Source: Sphingomonas faeni
GTDB taxonomy: Bacteria > Pseudomonadota > Alphaproteobacteria > Sphingomonadales > Sphingomonadaceae
DNA length: 64,000 bases
NCBI RefSeq assembly: GCF_030817315.1
Contig: NZ_JAUSZF010000001.1
Location: forward strand, 692,001-756,000
Direction of reading: 5' to 3'
The notes under the pieces were generated by a model. That model saw nothing but the letters and a program-made list of their open reading frames with translations, searched no databases and had not been told where the DNA came from. Below, in pieces: positions 8,542 to 18,036 of this stretch. Within the stretch, counting starts at the first letter, position 1, and each line of letters starts with the position of its first letter. A program made the position numbers and the translations under genes.

Positions 8542-8577
8542 TTGACCTCATATAAAGAATTCTTTATATGACCGGTC
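8542..8577 (+). promoter_or_regulatory. Promoter and 22-bp operator of the methionine-cycle operon
   Basis: A perfect 22-bp palindrome (8549-8570) centred on GAATTC with ATATAAAGAA arms lies between a -35 match TTGACC (8542-8547) and a -10 match overlapping its right end (TTATAT 8564-8569 or TATATG 8565-8570; spacing 16 or 17). The predicted transcription start (about 8576-8578) coincides with the ATG at 8578, and no Shine-Dalgarno is present, so the message may be leaderless. The position fits autorepression by the ArsR-family product of the first gene. ATAAAG-type palindromes are what I recall for the SahR regulator of S-adenosylmethionine metabolism. Confidence 0.7.
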
Positions 8578-9531
8578 ATGACGATGGCGCTCGAAATCTT
8601 CCGTGCATTGGCTGATGCGACCCGATTGCGGATTCTGGCGCTGTTGCGGCGTATGGAGCTGTCGGTCGGCGAACTCGCGCAGGTGCTCGGGCAGAGCCAG
8701 CCACGCGTGTCGCGGCATGTGAAGATCCTGTGCGATGCCGGGCTTGCCGAACGTCGCAAGGAGGGCAGCTGGGTGTTCGTCGCGCTTGGTGCGCCCGACG
8801 TGGTCGAACCGGTCGCGGCGGCGCTGGATGTCTGGGCGAAGGCCGAACCGGATCATTGGGCGGTGGCGGATGCGGCACGGCTTGCCGCGGTGCGCGCGGA
8901 CCGGGCGGCGAGTGCGGCGGCGTGGTTCGAGGGGCATGCCGACGAATGGGACGCGATCCGGTCGCTGCACGTCGCCGATAGCGAGGTCGAGGCGGCGATG
9001 GCACTCGTGCTGGGCGACGCTCCGGTAGGGACGCTTATCGATATCGGTACGGGTACCGGGCGGATGCTCGAATTGTTCGGCGGACGGGCTACGGTCGCGC
9101 TCGGGATCGATCGCAGTTCGGAGATGCTGCGGCTTGCGCGGGCGAAGCTTCACGACATGACGCACGCGGAACTGCGCCAGGCGGACCTTTACGCGCTGCC
9201 GATGGCGGATGCCGCGGCGGATGTCGCGATCCTGCACCACGTCCTGCATTTCGCGCAGCAGCCCGGCGCGGCGGTGAGTGAGGCGGCGCGGGTCCTCGCG
9301 CCCGGCGGGCGGCTGTTGATCGCGGACTTTGCAAGCCACGACCGTGAGGAATTGCGGGTGCGCGATGCGCACACGCGTCTCGGGTTCGCGGACGAGCAGA
9401 TGGCGGCGTGGTTCGAGGCGGCGGGCTTGCAGACGGCGCGGGTCGAGACGCTCGAGGGCGGTGAGTTGACGGTAAAATTATGGCTCGGCCGGCAGATCGG
9501 CGCGAGCTTGCGTGAGGTGAAGGCGGCATGA
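8578..9531 (+). CDS. ArsR-family regulator fused to SAM methyltransferase (SahR-like)
   Basis: A 317-residue two-domain protein. Residues 1-95 form an ArsR winged helix (ALADATRLRILALLRRMELSVGELAQVLGQ, then QPRVSRHVKILCDAGL). Residues about 130-300 form a class I SAM-dependent methyltransferase fold (IDIGTGTGRMLELF, then DVAILHHVLHFAQQP). It overlaps metF by four bases and heads a metF-metH operon, so it is probably the SAM- or SAH-sensing repressor of methionine synthesis (SahR type). The ATG at 8584 is an alternative start. A methyltransferase activity is not shown; the domain may serve only as a ligand sensor. Confidence 0.85.
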   Translation: MTMALEIFRALADATRLRILALLRRMELSVGELAQVLGQSQPRVSRHVKILCDAGLAERRKEGSWVFVALGAPDVVEPVAAALDVWAKAEPDHWAVADAARLAAVRADRAASAAAWFEGHADEWDAIRSLHVADSEVEAAMALVLGDAPVGTLIDIGTGTGRMLELFGGRATVALGIDRSSEMLRLARAKLHDMTHAELRQADLYALPMADAAADVAILHHVLHFAQQPGAAVSEAARVLAPGGRLLIADFASHDREELRVRDAHTRLGFADEQMAAWFEAAGLQTARVETLEGGELTVKLWLGRQIGASLREVKAA

Positions 9532-10472
9532 CGAACATTTCGATCCCCCAACTGGCCGAAGCGCGGCGCGCGCTTGAGGAACCGCTGTTCGCGGACCTAG
9601 CGGGCGATGTCGGTATCAGCTTCGAATTCTTCCCGCCCAAAAGCGAGAAGATGGAGACGCAGCTCTGGGACGCGATCCGGACGCTGGAGCCGCTTGGCCC
9701 CGATTTCGTGTCGGTCACCTACGGCGCTGGCGGTTCCACGCGCGAGCGGACGCACGCGACGGTCGCGCGGATCCAGCGCGAGACGTCGATGAATGCGGCC
9801 GCGCATCTGACCTGCGTCGAGGCGACCAAGGCCGAGATCGACCAGGTCGCCGAGGAGTATTGGGCGGCAGGCGTGCGCCACATCGTCGCGCTGCGCGGCG
9901 ACATGCCGACGCTCGGCCAGCCGTATCAGGCGCATCCGGGTGGGTATGAGAATGCGGCGGCTCTTGTTGCTGGCCTGCGGAAGCTGCACCCGTTCGAGAT
10001 TTCGGTCGCGGCGTATCCCGAATGCCATCCGGAATCGGGCGGCCATGATGCTGATCTCGACAATCTGAAGCGCAAGCTCGACGCGGGTGCGAGCCGCGCG
10101 ATCACGCAGTTCTTCTTCTCCCCCGAGGCGTATTTCCGGTTTCGCGACCGGGTTGCGGCGGCGGGGATCACCGCGCAGATCCTGCCGGGCATCCTGCCGG
10201 TCTCCAACGTCGCCCAGACGCGCAAGTTCGCAGGCGCTTGCGGCGCGGAAATCCCGGCGTGGATGGACCGGCTGTTCGAAGGCCTCGACGATCATCCCGC
10301 TGCCCGGCAACTCGTTGCGGCGACGATCGCGGCCGAGATGTGCCGGCGGCTCTATGCGGGCGGCGTGAAGGACTTCCACTTCTACACGCTCAACCGCGCG
10401 GAGCTGGCCTACGCGATCTGCCACATGCTGGGTGTTCGCGCGAAGCCGGTTGAAAAGGTCGCCGCGGCCTAA
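9528..10472 (+). CDS. metF: 5,10-methylenetetrahydrofolate reductase
   Basis: A 314-residue FAD-dependent TIM-barrel enzyme that reduces 5,10-methylene-THF to 5-methyl-THF, the methyl donor for MetH downstream. Family motifs are visible: SFEFFPPKSEKMETQLW (N-terminal Glu), SVTYGAGGSTRERT, AAHLTCV, VRHIVALRGDMP, then AITQFFF and GILPVSN. The start overlaps the regulator stop as ATGA. The C-terminal region DFHFYTLNRAELAYAIC is intact. A family A repeat follows the stop codon. Confidence 0.96.
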   Translation: MTNISIPQLAEARRALEEPLFADLAGDVGISFEFFPPKSEKMETQLWDAIRTLEPLGPDFVSVTYGAGGSTRERTHATVARIQRETSMNAAAHLTCVEATKAEIDQVAEEYWAAGVRHIVALRGDMPTLGQPYQAHPGGYENAAALVAGLRKLHPFEISVAAYPECHPESGGHDADLDNLKRKLDAGASRAITQFFFSPEAYFRFRDRVAAAGITAQILPGILPVSNVAQTRKFAGACGAEIPAWMDRLFEGLDDHPAARQLVAATIAAEMCRRLYAGGVKDFHFYTLNRAELAYAICHMLGVRAKPVEKVAAA

Positions 10473-10473
10473 C

Positions 10474-10591
10474 TTCTGCCCCCCTCCCGTAAGCGGGAGG
10501 GGCCGGGGGTGGGCTCGCGCTCTCCTCCAACGTTACCGCCCGAGGATATCAGGCGCCCACCCCCGACCCCTCCCGCTCGCGGGAGGGGGGA
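10474..10591. repeat. Palindromic repeat, family A, between metF and metH1
   Basis: About 118 bp with terminal hairpins cccctcccgtaagcgggagg and ctcccgctcgcgggagg and pairing inner flanks ggggtgggc / gcccacccc. It occupies almost the whole metF-metH1 gap, and its last purine tract (ggagggggga) is placed as the ribosome-binding site of metH1. Confidence 0.85.
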
Positions 10592-10600
10592 GTGAATACG

Positions 10601-11659
10601 ATGACACCACGTGAACGTTTCAACGCGGAAGCCGCCAAGCGCATCCTGATCACCGACGGCGCGTTCGGCACCGAGATCCAGAACTGGAAGCTCGACGAGG
10701 CGGCCTATGCGGGATCGCTCGGCTTGAGCCATGACCAGAAGGGCAACAACGACATCCTGGCGATCACCAAGCCGGAAGTCCCCGAGACGATCACGCGCGA
10801 ATATCTGGAAGCCGGTTCGGACATCGTCTCGACCAACACGTTCAGCGCCAACGTGATCTCGCAGGCCGATTACGGCGCCGAGCATCTGGTGCGCGAAATC
10901 AACGTCGAGTCCGCGCGGATCGCGCGTGCGCTCGCGACCGAATACGAAGCGAAGGACGGTCGTCCGCGCTTCGTCGCCGGCGCGATCGGGCCGACCAACA
11001 AGACACTGTCGCTGTCGCCCGACGTCAACGATCCGGGGTTCCGCGAGATCGACTTCGATTACTTGAAGGGCGTGTACCGCGAGCAGATCGACGCGCTGCT
11101 AGAGGGCGGCGAGGGGGTCGGAGTCGACTTCATCCTGATCGAGACGGTGTTCGATACGCTCAACGCGAAGGCCGGCATCATGGCGGCGATCGAGGCGGGC
11201 GACGCGCTTGGGCGCGACGTGCCGATCATGATGTCGATGACGTTGACGGATCTTAGCGGGCGTAACCTGTCGGGGCATACGGTCGAGGCGTTCTGGCACG
11301 CGGTGCGGCATGCCAAGCCGATCACGATCGGGCTGAATTGTTCGTTCGGGGCGGAGCAGTTGCGGCCGCATGTGAAGACGCTGTCGGCGATCGCGGATAC
11401 GCTGATCATGGTCTACCCGAACGCTGGCCTGCCCAACGAACTCGGCGAGTATGACGAGCAGCCGGAGACGACGGCGGGGTTGGTCGGCGAGTGGGCGGTG
11501 GCGAAACAGGTCAACGTGCTCGGCGGCTGCTGCGGGTCGACGCCGGCGCATATCAAGGCGATGGCGGATGGTGTGCGCGGGCTAGAGCCGCGGGTCGTGG
11601 CGCGGCCGGAAGTACGGACCAAACTCGCCGGCCTCGAACCGTTCACGATGGCGGCCTGA
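10601..11659 (+). CDS. metH1: Methionine synthase, homocysteine-binding part
   Basis: A 352-residue protein equal to the N-terminal homocysteine methyltransferase module of cobalamin-dependent MetH. Zinc ligands are in place: Cys247 in GLNCSFG, and Cys310-Cys311 in GGCCGS. Other motifs: ITDGAFGTEIQ, TNTFSAN, FIETVFDTLNAKAG-like and MSMTLTD. The rest of MetH is encoded by the next gene, so the enzyme works as a two-subunit complex. This split is known in several alphaproteobacteria. GTG at 10592 is an in-frame alternative start, but ATG 10601 is better spaced from the purine tract supplied by the preceding repeat. Confidence 0.93.
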   Translation: MTPRERFNAEAAKRILITDGAFGTEIQNWKLDEAAYAGSLGLSHDQKGNNDILAITKPEVPETITREYLEAGSDIVSTNTFSANVISQADYGAEHLVREINVESARIARALATEYEAKDGRPRFVAGAIGPTNKTLSLSPDVNDPGFREIDFDYLKGVYREQIDALLEGGEGVGVDFILIETVFDTLNAKAGIMAAIEAGDALGRDVPIMMSMTLTDLSGRNLSGHTVEAFWHAVRHAKPITIGLNCSFGAEQLRPHVKTLSAIADTLIMVYPNAGLPNELGEYDEQPETTAGLVGEWAVAKQVNVLGGCCGSTPAHIKAMADGVRGLEPRVVARPEVRTKLAGLEPFTMAA

Positions 11660-11661
11660 CT

Positions 11662-11785
11662 TCTTTCCCCTCCCGCAAGCGGGAGGGGGCAGGGGGTGGG
11701 CTCGCGCTCCCCTCCAACGATTAGGCCCGCGGATGGCGGGCGCCCACCCCCCGACCCCCTCCCGCTTGCGGGAGGGGGGGAAGAA
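11662..11785. repeat. Palindromic repeat, family A, between metH1 and metH2
   Basis: About 124 bp, very similar to the copy inside metH2 (13798-13920): same terminal hairpin cccctcccgcaagcgggagg, same ggggtgggc flank and closely similar centre (cgcgct.ccctcca). Its 3' purine tract ggagggggggaagaa lies upstream of the metH2 ATG and probably helps ribosome binding. Confidence 0.85.
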
Positions 11786-11793
11786 CCAGACAG

Positions 11794-14511
11794 ATGACCA
11801 CCACTTCTTCCTCCTCATTCGTCAACATCGGCGAGCGCACCAACGTCACCGGCTCCGCGCGCTTCAAGAAGCTGATCATGGCCGGCGATTACCCCGCCGC
11901 GGTCGAGGTCGCGCGCCAGCAGGTCGAGAGCGGCGCGCAGGTGCTCGACGTCAACATGGACGAGGGGCTGCTCGACGCGCATCACGCGATGACGACGTTC
12001 CTGAAACTGATCGCCGCCGAACCCGATATCGCGCGCATCCCGTTCATGGTCGACAGCTCGAAATGGAGCGTGATCGAGGCGGGGCTGAAGTGCGTCAGCG
12101 GCAAGCCGATCGTCAATTCGATCAGCATGAAGGAGGGCGAGGAGCAGTTCCTGGCGCAGGCGCGCAAGTGCATGGCGTACGGTGCGGCGGTGGTCGTGAT
12201 GGCGTTCGACGAGGTCGGGCAGGCGGACACCAAGGACCGCAAGGTCGAGATCTGCGAGCGCGCCTATAAGCTGCTCGTCGGGATCGGCTTCCCGCCCGAG
12301 GACATCATCTTCGATCCCAACGTGTTCGCGGTCGCGACGGGGATCGAGGAGCACAACAACTACGGCGTCGACTTCATCGAGGCGTGCAAGGAGATCAAGG
12401 CACGCTGCCCTCACGTCCATATCTCGGGCGGGCTGTCGAACTTCAGCTTCTCGTTCCGCGGCAATGAGCCGGTGCGCCGGGCGATGCACAGCGTGTTCCT
12501 GTACTACGCGATCCCCGCGGGTATGGACATGGCGATCGTCAACGCCGGTCAGCTCGACATCTACGACGACATCGATCCCGAACTGCGCAAGGCGGTCGAG
12601 GACGTCGTGCTCAACACCGATCCCGAGGCCGGCGACCGGCTGGTAGCGCTCGCCGAACGCTATCGCGGGACCGACGTGGTCGCCGAGAAGGCGGCGGCGG
12701 AATGGCGCTCACTCGGCGTCAACAAACGGCTCGAATATGCGCTGGTCAAGGGCATCGACCTTCACGTCGTCGAGGATACCGAGGAAGCGCGGCAGATCAT
12801 CGAGACCAATGGCGGCCGCCCGATCGAGGTCATCGAAGGTCCGCTGATGGACGGCATGAACGTCGTCGGCGACCTGTTCGGCTCTGGGAAAATGTTCCTG
12901 CCGCAGGTCGTGAAGTCGGCGCGCGTGATGAAGAAGGCGGTCGCGCATCTGCTGCCGTATATCGAGGCGGCCAAGGAGCCCGGCGCGCGCGGCAAGGGCA
13001 AGATCATCATGGCGACCGTCAAGGGCGACGTGCATGACATCGGCAAGAACATCGTCGGCGTGGTGTTGCAGTGCAACGGCTTCGACGTGGTCGATCTCGG
13101 CGTGATGGTGCCGTGGTCGAAGATCCTCGAAGCGGCGAACGAGAACGATGCGGACATGATCGGGCTCAGCGGGCTGATCACGCCGAGCCTCGACGAGATG
13201 GTGACGGTCGCCGAGGAGATGAAGCGCGCGGGCATGACGATGCCGCTGCTGATCGGCGGCGCGACGACCTCGAAGGTCCACACCGCGCTCAGGATCGCGC
13301 CCGCGTACGACGGTCCAGTGGTGCATGTGCTCGACGCCAGCCGCGCGGTGGGCGTTGCCTCGACGCTGGTGTCGGACACGATCCGCGACGAGTTCGTGAC
13401 CAAGACCGCGGACGAATATGAGGCGGTGCGGATCTCGCGCGCGAACAAGGGGCAGAGCGAATTGCTGCCCTTGGCTACCGCACGGGAGCGCAAGTTCGTG
13501 GCGGACTTTTCGTTGAAGCCTGCTGCGCCCGTGAAACCCGGCGTGCACGTATTCGCGGACTGGGACCTGACCGATCTGCGCGACTATATCGACTGGACGC
13601 CGTTCTTCCGCGCATGGGAACTGGCAGGGAACTTCCCAGCGATCCTGACCGACGAGGTCGTCGGCGAGAGTGCGAGTGCGCTGTATGCGGATGCGCAGGC
13701 GATGCTCGATACGATCGTCGCGGAGAAGTGGCTGACCCCGCGCGGGGTCGCGGGGCTGTGGCCGGCGCGCCGTGAGGGCGATGATGTTGTGGTCACCGCT
13801 TCCCCCCTCCCGCAAGCGGGAGGGGCCGGGGGTGGGCACGCGCTCTCCTCCATCGGCACGCTTCAGGATGGCGCGAGCCCACCCCCCAACCCCCTCCCGC
13901 AAGCGGGCGGGGGGGAAGAAGTCCGCCTCCCCATGCTGCGCCAACAGATCGCCAAGCGCGAGGGCCGCGCCAACATGTGTCTCGCCGATTTCATCGACAC
14001 CCAGGACGACTGGTTCGGCGGGTTCGCAGTCGGTATCCACGGCATCGACGAGCACATCGCGCGGTTCAAGGCAGGGCATGACGATTACAACGACATCCTG
14101 CTCAAGGCGCTCGCCGACCGCTTCGCCGAAGCCTTCGCCGAACGCCTCCACAAGCATGTTCGCCAAGAGCTATGGGGCTATGCGCCCGAGGAACAGCTCA
14201 CCAACGACGCGCTGATCAAGGAGCAGTATCGCGGCATCCGCCCCGCACCGGGCTATCCCGCCTGCCCGGACCACAGCCTCAAGCCGATCCTGTTCGACCT
14301 GCTCGACGCCGAGACCGCGACCGGGCTGGAACTGACCGAGAGCTTCGCGATGTTCCCGACCGCCGCGGTATCGGGCTTCTATTTCGGCCACCCGCAGGCG
14401 GAGTATTTCGGCGTCGCGCGCGTCGGTCGCGACCAGCTCGAGGATTACGCCGCACGCCGTGGCGCCGACCTCAAGACCGCCGAGCGCTGGCTTCGTCCTA
14501 ACCTCGACTAA
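11794..14511 (+). CDS. metH2: Methionine synthase, pterin/B12/activation part, with in-frame repeat
   Basis: A 905-residue protein equal to the C-terminal three modules of MetH. Pterin-binding barrel: residues 1 to about 280 ([18 protein letters not shown]). Cobalamin-binding cap and Rossmann domain: about 320-560, with the axial histidine in [12 protein letters not shown] near residue 412. SAM-dependent reactivation domain: from about 580 ([40 protein letters not shown] region). Between [13 protein letters not shown] and [13 protein letters not shown] the protein carries about 41 extra residues (669-709, Pro/Gly-rich) encoded by a family A palindromic repeat, inserted without breaking the frame. 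The normal family sequence resumes immediately. The insert lies in a loop of the activation domain, so activity may be retained. metH1 is directly upstream. Confidence 0.95.
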   Translation: MTTTSSSSFVNIGERTNVTGSARFKKLIMAGDYPAAVEVARQQVESGAQVLDVNMDEGLLDAHHAMTTFLKLIAAEPDIARIPFMVDSSKWSVIEAGLKCVSGKPIVNSISMKEGEEQFLAQARKCMAYGAAVVVMAFDEVGQADTKDRKVEICERAYKLLVGIGFPPEDIIFDPNVFAVATGIEEHNNYGVDFIEACKEIKARCPHVHISGGLSNFSFSFRGNEPVRRAMHSVFLYYAIPAGMDMAIVNAGQLDIYDDIDPELRKAVEDVVLNTDPEAGDRLVALAERYRGTDVVAEKAAAEWRSLGVNKRLEYALVKGIDLHVVEDTEEARQIIETNGGRPIEVIEGPLMDGMNVVGDLFGSGKMFLPQVVKSARVMKKAVAHLLPYIEAAKEPGARGKGKIIMATVKGDVHDIGKNIVGVVLQCNGFDVVDLGVMVPWSKILEAANENDADMIGLSGLITPSLDEMVTVAEEMKRAGMTMPLLIGGATTSKVHTALRIAPAYDGPVVHVLDASRAVGVASTLVSDTIRDEFVTKTADEYEAVRISRANKGQSELLPLATARERKFVADFSLKPAAPVKPGVHVFADWDLTDLRDYIDWTPFFRAWELAGNFPAILTDEVVGESASALYADAQAMLDTIVAEKWLTPRGVAGLWPARREGDDVVVTASPLPQAGGAGGGHALSSIGTLQDGASPPPNPLPQAGGGEEVRLPMLRQQIAKREGRANMCLADFIDTQDDWFGGFAVGIHGIDEHIARFKAGHDDYNDILLKALADRFAEAFAERLHKHVRQELWGYAPEEQLTNDALIKEQYRGIRPAPGYPACPDHSLKPILFDLLDAETATGLELTESFAMFPTAAVSGFYFGHPQAEYFGVARVGRDQLEDYAARRGADLKTAERWLRPNLD
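13798..13920 (+). repeat. Family A palindromic repeat inside the metH2 coding sequence
   Basis: 123 bp, exactly 41 codons, with both terminal hairpins (ccctcccgcaagcgggaggg and cctcccgcaagcgggcgg) and the ggggtgggc / gcccaccccc flanks. It is read in a stop-free frame giving PLPQAGG at one end and PLPQAGGG at the other. The neighbouring protein sequence is normal MetH on both sides. Confidence 0.88.
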
Positions 14512-14580
14512 GGTCCGGGCTCGCGCGCGGAACAACCGCCGTGAGCCCGCGCTTACTATGGGTCCACATGCGGAGACCCG

Positions 14581-16356
14581 ATGACCGTTCCCCAGTATCT
14601 CTCGATCGCCACGCTGTTCGGGATGATGGCGCTCTTCATCTGGGGCAGGTTTCGCTACGACGTCACCGCGATCCTCGCGCTGCTCGCCAGCATCGCGCTC
14701 GGCATCGTCAGCCCGAAGGACGCGTTCAAGGGCTTTTCCGACGACATCGTCATCATCGTCGGCTCGGCGCTGGTGATCTCGGCGGCGGTGCAGCGCTCGG
14801 GAATCATCGAACGTGCTCTGGCCAAGTTCGCCAAGCGCGTGACGCGGGTCCGCTCGCAACTGTTGCTGCTGACCGCGTCGGTCGGGTTCGCCTCCGCGCT
14901 GGTCAAGAACATCGGCGCGCTCGCGATGCTGATGCCCGCCGCGTTCCAGATGGCGAAGAAGAACGATACGTCGCCCTCGGTCTTCCTGATGCCGATGGCG
15001 TCCGCATCTTTGCTCGGCGGGCTCATCACACTGGTCGGCACGTCGCCCAACATCATCGTCAGCCGCGTGCGCGAACAGATGACCGGGCATCCGTTCGGGA
15101 TGTTCGACTATGCCCCGGTCGGGCTCGGCCTGACGCTGATGGGGCTGATCTATCTGCGGTTCGCCTACCGGCTGCTGCCCCGCGATCGCCGGGCGGCAGC
15201 GACGATGGGCGAGGCGCTCGACATCAAGGGCTATATCACCGAGGCGATGATCCCGGAGGGGTCTCCCGCGGTCGACGATACGGTCGATGCGTTCCTCGAC
15301 CGCCACGACCGCGAGGTGACGATCACGCGAATCCTCCGCGCCGGGATGCGCAGCGCACCGCACGACCACACGCATCTGCGCGCCGGCGACACGCTGATCC
15401 TCGGCGGAGAACCCGATGCGCTCGAACGCGTGATCGCGCGCGACCGGTTGAAGCTCGAAGGTGAGGACCGCGAAAAGGCCGACGAGGACGACGACGACGA
15501 GGTCGGCGTGATCGAAGCGGTTATCAACGTCGGCTCACAGCTCGTCGGGCGCACTGCCGCAAGGCTCGCGTTGCAGGCACGCTACGGCGTCAATCTGATC
15601 GCGATCTCGCGGCAGGGCGAGCACCTCTCCCGCCGTCTCGCCAACACCGAACTCCGCGCCGGCGACGTGCTGGTGTTGCAAGGGCCGCTTGAGCAATTGC
15701 CGAGCAAACTGCGCGATCTCGGCTGTCTTCCGCTGGCGCAGCGCGAGATGCGGCTCGGCGTGTCGAAGCGTAGCTGGCTACCGATCGCCATCCTCGCGGT
15801 GGCAATGAGTGCGACCGCGCTGGGGTTCGTGCCCGTCGCGGTCGCGTTCTTCGCCGCGGCGGGGCTGATCATGGCGACCGGCGTGCTGCCGGTGCGCGAG
15901 GCGTACGACCATGTCGAATGGCCGATCCTGATCATGCTCGGCGCGCTGATCCCGGTCAGTGATTCGCTGCGTACCACCGACGCGTCGGAGGTGATCGCGA
16001 CGTGGCTGTCGTCGACCGCGGCAACCTTGCCGCCCTGGGGCGCGGTCGCGCTGATCCTGGCGGCGGCGATGGCGGTGACGCCGTTCCTCAACAACGCCGC
16101 GACGGTGCTGGTGATGGCACCGATCGCCGCCACCTTCGCCGGCGATCTCGGGTTTCGGCCGGAGGCGTTCCTGATGGCGACGGCAGTCGGGGCGGGGTGC
16201 GATTTCCTCACGCCGATCGGACACCAGTGCAACACGCTGGTGATGGGGCCGGGCGGGTACAGGTTCAGCGACTACGCGCGGCTCGGCGCACCGTTGTCGC
16301 TGCTGGTGTTGCTGGTAGGCACCCCGCTAATCGTCGCGGTCTGGCCGATGCATTGA
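14581..16356 (+). CDS. SLC13-family permease with TrkA-C domains
   Basis: A 591-residue inner-membrane transporter. An N-terminal membrane half (residues 1-200, ITLVGTSPNIIVSR as the substrate/cation motif) and a C-terminal membrane half (about 395-590, MAVTPFLNNAATVLVMAP and GAGCDFLTPIGHQCNTLVMGP) flank two cytoplasmic TrkA-C/RCK_C domains (about 205-295 and 310-385). A highly acidic linker, EDREKADEDDDDE, joins the two RCK domains. Members of this SLC13/DASS-type group move sulfate, dicarboxylates or other anions with Na+; the substrate is not decidable here. It follows the met operon on the same strand but with its own 69-bp gap. Confidence 0.85.
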   Translation: MTVPQYLSIATLFGMMALFIWGRFRYDVTAILALLASIALGIVSPKDAFKGFSDDIVIIVGSALVISAAVQRSGIIERALAKFAKRVTRVRSQLLLLTASVGFASALVKNIGALAMLMPAAFQMAKKNDTSPSVFLMPMASASLLGGLITLVGTSPNIIVSRVREQMTGHPFGMFDYAPVGLGLTLMGLIYLRFAYRLLPRDRRAAATMGEALDIKGYITEAMIPEGSPAVDDTVDAFLDRHDREVTITRILRAGMRSAPHDHTHLRAGDTLILGGEPDALERVIARDRLKLEGEDREKADEDDDDEVGVIEAVINVGSQLVGRTAARLALQARYGVNLIAISRQGEHLSRRLANTELRAGDVLVLQGPLEQLPSKLRDLGCLPLAQREMRLGVSKRSWLPIAILAVAMSATALGFVPVAVAFFAAAGLIMATGVLPVREAYDHVEWPILIMLGALIPVSDSLRTTDASEVIATWLSSTAATLPPWGAVALILAAAMAVTPFLNNAATVLVMAPIAATFAGDLGFRPEAFLMATAVGAGCDFLTPIGHQCNTLVMGPGGYRFSDYARLGAPLSLLVLLVGTPLIVAVWPMH

Positions 16357-16362
16357 GTCACC

Positions 16363-16444
16363 CGTCATCCTGACGAAAGTCAGGATCCAGAGTTACGCGC
16401 GCCGTCCCATCGGCTCTGGATCCTGACTTTCGTCAGGATGACGG
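16363..16444. repeat. Palindromic repeat, family E
   Basis: An 82-bp inverted repeat with long arms (cgtcatcctgacgaaagtc... / ...gactttcgtcaggatgacg, then ggatccagag / ctctggatcc) around a short centre. It lies between two convergent genes and may terminate both transcripts. Confidence 0.85.
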
Positions 16445-16456
16445 AGGGTTGCAGGG

Positions 16457-17920
16457 TCAGGCCCCAGCTTCCGCCGGCTTGCCCTCGCGCACATTACCCG
16501 GCAGACCGGTGATCGTCTTCACCTCCATGAAGTCGGTCAGGCCGTAGCGCCCGTTCTCGCGGCCGTTGCCCGATTGCTTGTAGCCACCGAATGGCGCGCC
16601 GATGTCCGGGCTCCACGAGTTGATCGTCACCAGCCCCGCGCGCAACTTCGGTGCGACCTTCGCCGCCGCCGCCGGGTCGCCCGAGATCGTCGCCGACAGT
16701 CCGTACTCCGTCGCGTTGGCGATGCGGATGCCTTCGTCCTGATCCTGATACGCGGTAATCGTAGCGACCGGGCCGAAGGTTTCCTCCTGCGCGATCCGCA
16801 TGTCCGGCCGCACGTCGGTGAACAACGTCGGCTGGATGTAATATCCCGCATTGCGCCCGTCCGGCCGCCCGACGCCGCCCGTCACCAAGGTCGCACCTTC
16901 GTCGATCGCGGACTGGATCAGCCCCTGGATCTTGTCGAACTGCGCCTTGTTGACGACCGGGCCAATATGCTGGCCCATCTCGGCGGGATCGCCGACCTTG
17001 GTCTGCTCCATCATCGACTTCACGATCGCGGTCGCCTCGGCAACCTGGCTCGCATGTACCAGCAGCCGGGTAGGCGCGATGCAGCTCTGGCCCGAATTGG
17101 CGAGCACCCCCGCGACCGTCGGCGGTAGCACCGTGGCGAGATCGGAACCCTCCAGCACGAGGTTCGCCGCCTTGCCGCCAAGCTCCTGATGCACGCGCTT
17201 CACGGTCGGTGCCGCTGCCAGTGCGACCGCGATCCCCGCGCGGGTCGAGCCGGTGAAGCTCACCATATCGACGTCGCGATGCGCGCACAGGGCCGCGCCA
17301 ACCCCCGGACCGTCGCCGTTGACGAGATTGAACACCCCCGCCGGTACGCCTGCCGCATCCATGATCTCCGCCAGGATCACGGCGCACGACGGCGCCTCCT
17401 CGGACGGCTTCAGGATCATCGTGTCGCCCGCCGCCAGCGCCGGCGCGACCTTCGCGCAGATCTGGTTCAGCGGCCAGTTCCACGGTGTGATCATCGCGAC
17501 GACGCCGAGCGGCTCGTGCACTACGGTCGCCTTGCCGATGACCTCCGAGAACTCGAACGCCGCCAGTGCCTTCGCGGTCGCGGAGAAATGCGCGAGGCCC
17601 GTGGGCGCCTGCGCCATCGAGGCGAGCGCCATCGGTGCGCCCATTTCCTGCGACATCGCCTTCGCCAGATCGGGCATCCGCGCCTTGTATTCGGTCATGA
17701 TCCGGCCGAGCACATCAAGCCGCTCCTGCACGCTCGTCTGGCTCCAGCTCTCGAAGGCGGAGCGTGCCGCCGCGACGGCCTTGTCGACGTCGGCGGCCGT
17801 GCCGAGCGTGATCTCGGTGCAGGGTTGCTCGGTCGACGGGTCGATCACCTGATAGACGGTGCCGCCTTCGCTATCGACCCAAGCGCCGTCGATATACTGC
17901 TGCAAATAGCTTTTCATCAT
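16457..17920 (-). CDS. Aldehyde dehydrogenase family protein
   Basis: A 487-residue NAD(P)-dependent aldehyde dehydrogenase. Motifs: PWNWPLNQICAKVAPALAAG (cofactor fold), SFTGSTRAG, general-base Glu in HQELGGKAANLV, catalytic Cys in NSGQSCIAPTRLL, and EETFGPVATI. The protein starts at one of two adjacent ATGs (17920 or 17917) after a ggagaggc ribosome-binding site; longer upstream starts lack family sequence. The aldehyde substrate is not predictable. It is divergent from the quinone oxidoreductase gene. Confidence 0.92.
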   Translation of the reverse strand: MMKSYLQQYIDGAWVDSEGGTVYQVIDPSTEQPCTEITLGTAADVDKAVAAARSAFESWSQTSVQERLDVLGRIMTEYKARMPDLAKAMSQEMGAPMALASMAQAPTGLAHFSATAKALAAFEFSEVIGKATVVHEPLGVVAMITPWNWPLNQICAKVAPALAAGDTMILKPSEEAPSCAVILAEIMDAAGVPAGVFNLVNGDGPGVGAALCAHRDVDMVSFTGSTRAGIAVALAAAPTVKRVHQELGGKAANLVLEGSDLATVLPPTVAGVLANSGQSCIAPTRLLVHASQVAEATAIVKSMMEQTKVGDPAEMGQHIGPVVNKAQFDKIQGLIQSAIDEGATLVTGGVGRPDGRNAGYYIQPTLFTDVRPDMRIAQEETFGPVATITAYQDQDEGIRIANATEYGLSATISGDPAAAAKVAPKLRAGLVTINSWSPDIGAPFGGYKQSGNGRENGRYGLTDFMEVKTITGLPGNVREGKPAEAGA

Positions 17921-18036
17921 GCCTCTCCGCATCGTGTCGCTACGTTTTATCGGGCGAAGGAATGGGCTCGCCGCCGATCGGTTGCAACCCGAAACGCATG
18001 CCGTAGTGTGGGGGCAGATTTCATCAGGAGGCCGGC

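Noticed and set aside
16494..17483. Second minus-strand frame inside the aldehyde dehydrogenase
   Set aside because: It is a shadow of the aldehyde dehydrogenase in another frame: Arg/Gly-rich, without any recognisable domain.
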